A stretch of 21,424 bases of DNA from Puniceispirillum sp965657105 (lineage in GTDB: Bacteria > Pseudomonadota > Alphaproteobacteria > Puniceispirillales > Puniceispirillaceae), in contig NZ_CBFHNB010000038.1 in assembly GCF_965657105.1 (NCBI RefSeq), positions 1 through 21,424 on the forward strand. Direction: 5' to 3'. Position numbers and translations under genes: made by a program. The notes under the pieces are model-generated. The model worked only from the letters and a program-made list of their open reading frames with translations. It had not been told where the DNA came from and ran no database searches. Of the stretch, positions 16,184 to 21,424 are shown piece after piece (within the stretch, counting starts at the first letter, position 1; each line of letters opens with the position of its first letter).

Positions 16184-16739
16184 TCTAGCCCCCTTACACG
16201 CGCTTGGCGGCCATAGCCCTCAGATAGATGTTTATGATCGCGTTACACTCGCCGAAAATGCTGATTTTGCCTATGTATCCATAGCAGCGCATACAGGTTG
16301 CAAAGATAAGCTCAATAAAATTGCTGGAAATGTGATTGGTGTCACCTTGCCACCGCCAGAACAAATGACAAATCATGATGACATAAACGCGATATGGACT
16401 GGTATGAATCAATGGATGGTTGAAGCACCGATTGAATCACATGAAACAATGGCAGATGATCTAACTATAAAGCTGGCTGGCATTGCCGCCGTAACCGAAC
16501 AAAACGATTCCTTTGTGCGTTTTGATCTGACCGGCGAACTATGCGTTGATATATTAGAACGCCTATGTGCAGTTAATAGCCGGCAAATGCCTTATAACAG
16601 CGCCACCCGCACAGCTATTGAACATATTAGCTGCTTTATTCTGCATCGTTCAGCTGGGTATTTTTCAATTCTGGGCGCACGTTCATCCGCAAAATCACTT
16701 CATCACAACTTAACAAATGCTATAAAGTCTTTAATATAA
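16176..16739 (+). CDS. mgdD: N-methylglutamate dehydrogenase subunit D (sarcosine oxidase gamma-like)
   Basis: A 187-residue protein in the position and of the size of the gamma subunit of heterotetrameric sarcosine oxidase, a GcvT-related structural subunit without its own cofactor. It begins MHDLAPLHALGG. Recognisable parts are IWTGMNQWMVEAP (about 70-82), NDSFVRFDLTGELCVDILERL (about 110-130) and the C-terminal ISCFILHRSAGYFSILGARS. ATG 16176 overlaps the last codons of the alpha subunit by 8 bases and has AGGGGAA about 8 bases upstream; earlier in-frame starts would lie deep inside mgdC. It is the last gene of the mgd operon. The convergent AraC-type gene ends 19 bases further on, and the two stops flank an AT-only inverted repeat at 16750-16765. 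Confidence 0.8.
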   Translation: MHDLAPLHALGGHSPQIDVYDRVTLAENADFAYVSIAAHTGCKDKLNKIAGNVIGVTLPPPEQMTNHDDINAIWTGMNQWMVEAPIESHETMADDLTIKLAGIAAVTEQNDSFVRFDLTGELCVDILERLCAVNSRQMPYNSATRTAIEHISCFILHRSAGYFSILGARSSAKSLHHNLTNAIKSLI

Positions 16740-16758
16740 AATACTCATTTATATAATT

Positions 16759-17793
16759 TTATATAGATGGCAATGAACGATTATCTTTTACACGGAACAG
16801 GTTGATTCTGTTGCGTTCCTCTTTTGGTGTGATACCAAACGCATCCTTATAATGCCTGACCATTGCCGCCGCATTGCTATAGCCGGTAGCATAAGCAATA
16901 TCGGTCAATGTATCATTTGAATATAGAACAAGTTGGCGCGCGGCTTTCATCCGCATTAAGCGGTAGTAATGTGATGGGCTTTGCCCTGTTGCTTTTTTAA
17001 ACCCACGTTCAAGCTGGCGCGCTGATAAACCTACCCTTTCGGCGACGGTACTGACAGAAATTGCTTCATCTATATGTGTAGCAAATAAATGAACCGCCTG
17101 TTGGATCGCAGATGGTAGCATGTCGTCGGCACTGGCTGTGTAAAATGCTGGAATCCGCTGGCGCACGCCCTCACCGCGGACAAGCGGGTGCTGAAACCAG
17201 CAGGCCACTTCAGTCATAACAGGCGCGCCTAATTCATGCTCAATCAAATGCAACATCATATCGAAAGCAGCAGCGGCACCAGACGCGCTATAACGTAACT
17301 GATCCATGACAATCACATCATCAACAGCTTGTATATGCGGAAATTCCGCTTCGAATGCAGCCTTATAGCACCAATGCACACTGCAAGGATGCGCATCCAT
17401 CAGTCCAGAACGCGCCAAAGGAAACACACCGCCACTTACCGCTCCCATACGGGTGCCATGACGAGCAAGGTGACGAAGCATTGCGGTTGATTTCTGTTCA
17501 TGTTCCAAATGTGCCATCGGTCCACTCAGGCAGAATATGAAATCAAGATTTGCAGCATCAGCGAGCGTGATATCAGGATCAAAATATACACCCGCACTTG
17601 CCGGTACGCGGGCGCCATCCTCGGAAATCAATTGCCAGCCAAAACGGTCTTGCCCCGCGATTTCATTGGCCGCGCGCAATGGTTCTATCATCGACGTAAG
17701 ACATGACATCGGAAACCCCGGAAAGATAAGGAAACCTAGGTAGGTCTTGCGGATCTGGGTTGTTTCTGGTTGCTGTCCACTCACATATGTCAT
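16759..17793 (-). CDS. GlxA-type AraC family regulator (DJ-1/PfpI domain plus HTH)
   Basis: A 344-residue regulator. Residues about 18-190 form a class I amidotransferase/DJ-1-like sensor domain (FLIFPGFPMSCLTSMIEPLRAANEI, then LDFIFCLSGP and GTRMGAVSGGVFPLARSGLMD). The nucleophile-elbow position, often Cys in this fold, appears to be Ser at about 120, so no enzymatic role is expected. The C-terminal AraC DNA-binding domain has two helix-turn-helices: SVSTVAERVGLSARQLERGF (about 247-265) and LTDIAYATGYSNAAAMVRHY (about 296-315). Relatives control betaine, carnitine and similar quaternary or methylated amine catabolism, often as activators. Placed between mgdABCD (convergent) and mgsABC-gmaS (divergent), it is the obvious candidate for the methylamine-responsive regulator of both. 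No strong Shine-Dalgarno precedes ATG 17793. Confidence 0.85.
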   Translation of the reverse strand: MTYVSGQQPETTQIRKTYLGFLIFPGFPMSCLTSMIEPLRAANEIAGQDRFGWQLISEDGARVPASAGVYFDPDITLADAANLDFIFCLSGPMAHLEHEQKSTAMLRHLARHGTRMGAVSGGVFPLARSGLMDAHPCSVHWCYKAAFEAEFPHIQAVDDVIVMDQLRYSASGAAAAFDMMLHLIEHELGAPVMTEVACWFQHPLVRGEGVRQRIPAFYTASADDMLPSAIQQAVHLFATHIDEAISVSTVAERVGLSARQLERGFKKATGQSPSHYYRLMRMKAARQLVLYSNDTLTDIAYATGYSNAAAMVRHYKDAFGITPKEERNRINLFRVKDNRSLPSI

Positions 17794-17941
17794 GAAACTA
17801 TCAATTTGTTAAAACCATGCGGGATGATGCACCAATTTATGTCTATTGAAAAGCTGTTAGACGCCCAGGTCGCCATCACTTTTCCAAATGCAAATCAGGC
17901 CAAACACCAGGTGATGTTTTAACGCCATCATCAAATTGTGA

Positions 17942-18139
17942 CTAATAATTCACCAGTAATTCACGATTAGCGATGAACCCCTTATAGGTCGCCAAATCGT
18001 CAGGGATATCACGTAAGACCCTGTGCAAATAACGCACCCACTTTGGAATTGTCACACGATCGGCAAATTTAATCAGATAGCACCGGATTACCAGATATTC
18101 CTCTTCCTGATCTTTATCATAAGACCGGGCTATTTCCAT
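17942..18139 (-). CDS. Hypothetical small ORF, possibly a gene remnant
   Basis: A 65-codon frame from ATG 18139 to TAG 17942, reading MEIARSYDKDQEEEYLVIRC and ending near GFIANRELLVNY. AGGAG lies 4 bases before this ATG. The frame stays open upstream to about 18195 (PEGRHALWSELEDRSG), with a TTG at 18169 as another possible start. Composition is protein-like: charged, with aromatic residues spread through it and no long hydrophobic run. I do not recognise the family. It could be a small cytoplasmic protein or the surviving end of a decayed gene, because the open frame begins after a stop codon without an obvious longer N-terminus. It is oriented with the AraC-type regulator, ending 149 bases before that gene's start. 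Confidence 0.33.
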   Translation of the reverse strand: MEIARSYDKDQEEEYLVIRCYLIKFADRVTIPKWVRYLHRVLRDIPDDLATYKGFIANRELLVNY

Positions 18140-18233
18140 CCCGCTCCTGTCTTCCAATTCAGACCACAAAGCGTGACGCCCTTCGGGTATAAAGCCTTAC
18201 ATATACTCGTCAATTAAACAGGGTAGAATTTTT

Positions 18234-18247
18234 ATTATCATGATAAT
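18234..18247. promoter_or_regulatory. Palindromic operator candidate upstream of mgsA
   Basis: A perfect 14-bp palindrome, ATTATCATGATAAT, lies 69-82 bases before the mgsA start and just upstream of a putative -35 element. The site suits an activator binding next to RNA polymerase. Which protein binds is unknown: AraC-type proteins more often use direct repeats, so a dimeric regulator encoded elsewhere is also possible. Confidence 0.4.
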
Positions 18248-18261
18248 TATTTTCACCATAG

Positions 18262-18290
18262 TTGAATATAGTTTTTTTTGCTGTTAAAGT
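18262..18290 (+). promoter_or_regulatory. Putative sigma70 promoter of the mgs operon
   Basis: TTGAAT (18262-18267) and TAAAGT (18285-18290) are separated by 17 bases and followed by the GGAG ribosome site at 18304-18307 and ATG 18316. The match to the -35/-10 consensus is moderate and the spacing is ideal. The match is visual only. Confidence 0.4.
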
Positions 18291-18315
18291 TTCAAATCAT
18301 TAATGGAGTTTTAGC

Positions 18316-19212
18316 ATGTGCGGAATTGTTGGTCTTTTTCTCAAAGATAAAAAACTTGAAGCTGATCTTGGCGCCATGCTCACCGATATGCTGGTTACAA
18401 TGACTGACCGTGGGCCAGACAGTGCGGGCATAGCGATCTATGGCCAGAACAGCAAGAAACACGGTAAATTGACAATTCAGTCAGATAATCCAACGGCAGA
18501 TTTCACAACATTATCTGCTGATCTTTCAAAAGCACTTGGATGCAATGTGTCGTTGGATGCCAAAGACACACATGCTGTTTTGCATATACCTGCCACATCA
18601 ATAGCGGCCACTAGAGATAAGCTAGCGTTAATCAATCCAGCTATCCGGATCATGAGCGCGGGCGACACTATCGAAATTTATAAGGAAGTTGGCCTGCCGC
18701 GTGACGTGGCCAAACGCTTTCAAATCGGGGCAATGTCTGGTTCGCATGGCATCGGCCATACCCGCATGGCAACAGAATCTGCCATCACTACAATGGGTGC
18801 ACATCCCTTTTCCACCGGTGCTGACCAATGTCTTGTTCATAATGGATCACTATCCAACCATAACAGCTTGCGCCGTAAACTGGTTCGTGAAGGCGTCCAG
18901 ATTGAAACCGAAAATGATAGCGAAGTGGCCGCCGCCTATTTGACATACAAAATGCAACAAGGTTCAACCCTTGGTGAAGCGCTGGAAAGCAGTCTAGACG
19001 ATCTTGACGGATTTTTCACCTTTGTTGTTGGCACCAAAGACGGCTTTGGTGTTGTGCGCGATCCAATTGCGTGCAAACCCGCTGTTATGGCTGAAACCGA
19101 TCAATATGTCGCCTTTGGATCGGAATATCGTGCTTTGGTAAATCTGCCATCTATAGAGGCGGCCCGTGTTTGGGAACCAGAACCCGCAACCGTTTATTTT
19201 TGGAAACATTAA
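18316..19212 (+). CDS. mgsA: N-methylglutamate synthase subunit A (class II glutamine amidotransferase)
   Basis: A 298-residue Ntn-type amidotransferase (GlxB-like). C2 follows the initiator Met (MCGIVGLF) and becomes the N-terminal nucleophile. Other family marks are DRGPDSAG (31-38), GHTRMATES (147-155), the oxyanion and substrate segment HNGSLSNH (175-182) and ENDSE (199-203). In glutamate synthase this domain frees ammonia from glutamine. In N-methylglutamate synthase it acts on gamma-glutamylmethylamide and passes methylamine on. A family-type insertion, about residues 45-130, lies between the RGPDS and GHTR motifs. GGAG lies 8 bases before the ATG. It opens the mgsABC-gmaS operon, with mgsB starting 1 base after its stop codon. 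Confidence 0.87.
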   Translation: MCGIVGLFLKDKKLEADLGAMLTDMLVTMTDRGPDSAGIAIYGQNSKKHGKLTIQSDNPTADFTTLSADLSKALGCNVSLDAKDTHAVLHIPATSIAATRDKLALINPAIRIMSAGDTIEIYKEVGLPRDVAKRFQIGAMSGSHGIGHTRMATESAITTMGAHPFSTGADQCLVHNGSLSNHNSLRRKLVREGVQIETENDSEVAAAYLTYKMQQGSTLGEALESSLDDLDGFFTFVVGTKDGFGVVRDPIACKPAVMAETDQYVAFGSEYRALVNLPSIEAARVWEPEPATVYFWKH

Positions 19213-19213
19213 C

Positions 19214-19897
19214 ATGCAGATATTTGATCTTGAAGCCCAAGGCCTGCGCGCGCTTAATGAAACGCTTCATGCACAAGCGAATGACACTAACCAGACACAT
19301 TGGCAGATCACCAATCCCAAGGGCAGTCACGCCATCGCTGTTGGTCTTGATGCACCGATTGAGGTCACTGTCAAAGGATCCACTGGCTATTATTGTGGTG
19401 GCATGAACAAACAGGCAACAATCAATATCCACGGGTCAGCAGGGCCTGGCGTTGCCGAGAACATGATGTCAGGCACGGTCATAATTGAAGGTGATGCTAG
19501 CCAATATGCAGGTGCTACCGGCAGTGGGGGCTTGCTAGTCATAAAGGGAAACGCCTCATCGCGCTGTGGCATTTCGATGAAAGGTATTGATATTGTCGTT
19601 CATGGCAATATTGGTCATATGTCTGCCTTTATGGCGCAATCAGGTAATTTAGTGGTTCTAGGTGATGCGGGCGAGGCTCTGGGAGATTCATTGTACGAAG
19701 CCCGTCTTTTTGTGCGTGGCTCGGTTAAAAGCCTTGGTGCTGATTGCATCGAAAAAGAAATGCGTGCTGAACATATTGATATCTTAAAAGATTTGCTTGA
19801 AAAGTCAGGTGCCACCTGCGCGCCTGAAGAATTTAAACGCTATGGTTCCGCCCGCCAGCTTTACAATTTCAATATTGATAATGCGTCAGCATATTAG
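19214..19897 (+). CDS. mgsB: N-methylglutamate synthase subunit B (GXGXG beta-helix, GltB C-terminal-like)
   Basis: A 227-residue protein corresponding to the C-terminal GXGXG domain of the glutamate synthase large chain (GlxC-like). The beta-helix repeats are visible from about 40 to 185: IEVTVKGSTGYYCGGMNKQA, INIHGSAGPGVAENMMSG, VIIEGDASQYAGATGSGG, LVIKGNASSRCGISMKG, IVVHGNIGHMSAFMAQSG and LVVLGDAGEALGDS. In the fused enzyme this domain supports the channel between the amidotransferase and FMN domains, so here it acts as a separate linking subunit. ATG 19214 is 1 base after the mgsA stop codon. The ribosome site is weak (GGAAA), which suggests coupled translation. mgsC follows after 11 bases. 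Confidence 0.86.
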   Translation: MQIFDLEAQGLRALNETLHAQANDTNQTHWQITNPKGSHAIAVGLDAPIEVTVKGSTGYYCGGMNKQATINIHGSAGPGVAENMMSGTVIIEGDASQYAGATGSGGLLVIKGNASSRCGISMKGIDIVVHGNIGHMSAFMAQSGNLVVLGDAGEALGDSLYEARLFVRGSVKSLGADCIEKEMRAEHIDILKDLLEKSGATCAPEEFKRYGSARQLYNFNIDNASAY

Positions 19898-19908
19898 GAT
19901 TTGTTGTT

Positions 19909-21267
19909 ATGACTGATAAAAATGAAAATATGATCCCTCGGACTGTACCGATCAAGTCATCCACCTTTTCCGATGCGACAAATGCCGAAATTCGGCGGGC
20001 AGCCGCTACAGGCATCTATGATATTCGTGGCGGCGGTGCCAAACGCGCTGTTCCTCATTTTGATGATTTGCTGTTTCTGGGCGCATCCATCTCACGCTAT
20101 CCACTTGAGGGATATCGTGAGACCTGTGATACTCGTGTCACTTTGGGTACGCGGTTTGCCAAGAAACCGATCCATCTTGATATTCCGATCACTATCGCTG
20201 GCATGAGTTTTGGTGCCTTATCGGGCGGCGCAAAAGAAGCCCTGGGGCGCGGCGCATCTGCGGCTGGCACATCAACCACTACCGGTGATGGCGGCATGAC
20301 CGAAGAAGAACGCGGTCATTCAAAAACATTAATCTATCAATATCTGCCTTCACGTTACGGGATGAATCCAGATGATTTGCGCCGTTGTGATGCTATTGAA
20401 ATCGTTGTAGGTCAAGGCGCAAAACCGGGTGGCGGTGGTATGTTACTTGGCCAGAAGATCAGTGATCGTGTGGCCGAAATGCGTAATCTTCCCAAAGGCA
20501 TCGATCAACGCTCAGCTTGTCGGCACCCTGATTGGACAGGCCCTGATGATTTGGAGATCAAAATCCTTGAATTGCGTGAAATCACAAATTGGGAAAAACC
20601 GATTTATGTAAAAATTGGTGGTGCCCGCCCCTATTTCGATGCAACGCTTGCGGTTAAAGCTGGTGCTGATGTCATTGTACTTGACGGTATGCAAGGCGGC
20701 ACTGCCGCAACACAAGACGTCTTTATTGAACATGTTGGCCAGCCTACCCTCGCCTGTATCCGCCCAGCGGTTCAGGCTTTGCAGGATATGGGACTTCATC
20801 GCGAAGTCCAGCTTATCATTTCTGGCGGTATTCGCCACGGTGCCGATGTCGCCAAGGCCTTGGCACTTGGTGCTGACGCTGTATCGATAGGCACCGCCGC
20901 GATGATCGCGCTTGGTGACAATGATCCGCGATGGGAGACCGAATATAATAAACTTGGCACCACAGCTGGCGCTTATGATGACTGGCATGAGGGCATGGAT
21001 CCAGCAGGCATCACCACCCAAGACCCGGCATTAATGGCACGGTTTGATCCTGCTCTAGGTGGTCGGCGGCTTAGCAATTATCTAAAGGTCATGACTTTGG
21101 AAGCACAAACAATTGCGCGTGCTTGCGGAAAAAGCCATGTTCACAATCTGGAACCTGAAGATTTATGTGCGTTGACTATTGAGGCTTCCGCTATGACTGG
21201 CGTTCCTTTGGCAGGAACAAATTGGGTGCCCGGAAAAAACAGTAAAGATAGTAAAGACAGTTTTTAA
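19909..21267 (+). CDS. mgsC: N-methylglutamate synthase subunit C (FMN-binding glutamate synthase-like)
   Basis: A 452-residue FMN barrel homologous to the central part of the glutamate synthase large chain. Motifs: ITIAGMSFGALSGGAKEALG (about 95-113), TTTGDGGMTEEERG (123-136), GQGAKPGGGGMLLGQKIS (168-185), VKIGGARPYF (234-243), VIVLDGMQGGT (255-265) and ISGGIRHGADVAKALALGAD (304-323). GltB has a [3Fe-4S] cluster bound by three cysteines just before its IATQDP motif. Here that segment, about 350-372 (AGAYDDWHEGMDPAGITTQD), contains no cysteine, so this subunit should lack that cluster. It joins the released methylamine to a 2-oxo acid to give N-methylglutamate. A short lysine/serine tail (KNSKDSKDSF) ends the protein. 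AGGATTT precedes the ATG. Confidence 0.87.
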   Translation: MTDKNENMIPRTVPIKSSTFSDATNAEIRRAAATGIYDIRGGGAKRAVPHFDDLLFLGASISRYPLEGYRETCDTRVTLGTRFAKKPIHLDIPITIAGMSFGALSGGAKEALGRGASAAGTSTTTGDGGMTEEERGHSKTLIYQYLPSRYGMNPDDLRRCDAIEIVVGQGAKPGGGGMLLGQKISDRVAEMRNLPKGIDQRSACRHPDWTGPDDLEIKILELREITNWEKPIYVKIGGARPYFDATLAVKAGADVIVLDGMQGGTAATQDVFIEHVGQPTLACIRPAVQALQDMGLHREVQLIISGGIRHGADVAKALALGADAVSIGTAAMIALGDNDPRWETEYNKLGTTAGAYDDWHEGMDPAGITTQDPALMARFDPALGGRRLSNYLKVMTLEAQTIARACGKSHVHNLEPEDLCALTIEASAMTGVPLAGTNWVPGKNSKDSKDSF

Positions 21268-21321
21268 ATATGGCGCGTCTATATAGTTGCGCGATTCAGA
21301 TAAAAGAGAGGAAACAATATA

Positions 21322-21424
21322 ATGGCAATCGATCTTTCTGCCTTTGCTCAGAAAAAAGGCATCAAATATTTCATGATTTCTTTCACCGATCTGTTTGGTG
21401 GACAGCGCGCCAAGCTGGTACCAG
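21322..21424 (+). CDS. gmaS: Gamma-glutamylmethylamide synthetase (5' end, cut by window edge)
   Basis: Thirty-four codons are visible before the right edge: MAIDLSAFAQKKGIKYFMIS, followed by FTDLFGGQRAKLVP. This is the N-terminus of a glutamine synthetase-family enzyme of the GlnT/GmaS type, where the TDLFGxQRAKLVP segment belongs to the beta-grasp domain. GmaS uses ATP to join methylamine to the gamma-carboxyl of glutamate, the first step of the NMG pathway. The assignment over other glutamine synthetase-like enzymes rests on the adjacent mgsABC and mgdABCD genes. GAGAGGAAA lies about 9 bases before the ATG. It is 54 bases downstream of mgsC, in the same direction, so it is probably the last or next-to-last gene of the operon. 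The catalytic domain is outside the window. Confidence 0.82.
   Translation, partial: MAIDLSAFAQKKGIKYFMISFTDLFGGQRAKLVP

Larger units (their letters stand above)
17794..18315. other. Long intergenic region between the AraC-type regulator and mgsA
   Basis: This 522-bp stretch has no recognised gene. It holds a weak minus-strand ORF (17942-18139), a 32-codon plus-strand open frame (17824-17922) without a convincing ribosome site, a 9-bp odd palindrome CACCAGGTG near 17906, and, close to mgsA, an AT-rich palindrome and a sigma70-like promoter. It presumably carries the divergent promoters of the regulator and the mgs-gmaS operon. The plus-strand peptide looks like chance. Confidence 0.6.

Noticed and set aside
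11664..16739. Naming the four-subunit operon sarcosine oxidase soxBDAG
   Set aside because: The subunits are homologous, but mgsABC and gmaS next to them and the altered delta subunit favour N-methylglutamate dehydrogenase. Sarcosine activity cannot be excluded from sequence.
16750..16765. TATATAATTTTATATA as a terminator between mgdD and the regulator
   Set aside because: The repeat is perfect but made only of A and T, so the stem would be too weak for an intrinsic terminator.
17824..17922. Plus-strand 32-codon frame starting MMHQFMSIEKLLDAQ
   Set aside because: No convincing ribosome site, very short and no recognised similarity; probably chance.
19214..21267. Ordinary ammonium-assimilating glutamate synthase broken into pieces
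   Set aside because: The three parts are separate complete genes with their own starts in the MgsABC order, without frameshifts, and adjacent to gmaS.

Overview
The window looks like chromosomal DNA from an alphaproteobacterium, probably a marine heterotroph of moderate GC (roughly 45-50% by eye). The reasons are gene content (an alphaproteobacterial-type ArgE, a TRAP transporter, an SsuD-like flavin monooxygenase and an N-methylglutamate pathway cluster) and compact gene packing with ATGA overlaps. A SAR116-like or roseobacter-like source would fit, but the sequence alone does not fix the taxon. I saw no rRNA, tRNA, CRISPR array, insertion sequence or prophage gene.

Layout. (a) 1-4035 holds unrelated housekeeping or orphan genes: the 5' part of a ytoQ-family gene (minus, runs off the left edge), a small cupin, acetylornithine deacetylase argE, a secreted di-heme cytochrome c peroxidase (minus) and a Sel1-repeat secreted protein (plus). 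The last two have start codons that overlap head to head. A strong bidirectional terminator sits at 4059-4089. (b) 4099-9516 reads leftward as one probable operon: SsuD-like LLM monooxygenase, aldo/keto reductase, then TRAP transporter subunits DctQ, DctM and DctP. It is divergent from a GntR/UTRA regulator, which is followed by a Gfo/Idh/MocA oxidoreductase; a palindromic operator candidate lies between. This resembles a substrate-specific uptake and oxygenolytic pathway. Oxidative desulfonation of an organosulfonate is my preferred guess. (c) 11664-21424 is a methylamine-utilisation cluster of the N-methylglutamate (NMG) pathway: four subunits homologous to heterotetrameric sarcosine oxidase (beta, delta, alpha, gamma; called MgdABCD), an opposing GlxA-type AraC regulator, the three-subunit NMG synthase MgsABC, and the first codons of gamma-glutamylmethylamide synthetase (gmaS), cut by the right edge.

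How (c) works, from knowledge of the pathway: GmaS ligates methylamine to glutamate. MgsABC, a split glutamate synthase, moves the methylamine group to make N-methylglutamate. MgdABCD oxidises that to glutamate plus a C1 unit at formaldehyde level, probably delivered to tetrahydrofolate. The regulator between the two halves reads away from mgsA and towards mgdD, so it is well placed to control the cluster.

The points most worth a second look are the loss of the expected zinc ligands in the delta subunit, the lack of iron-sulfur cysteines in MgsC, the monooxygenase/AKR/TRAP module with its operator, the enlarged DctM, and the head-to-head overlapping starts at 3556-3564.
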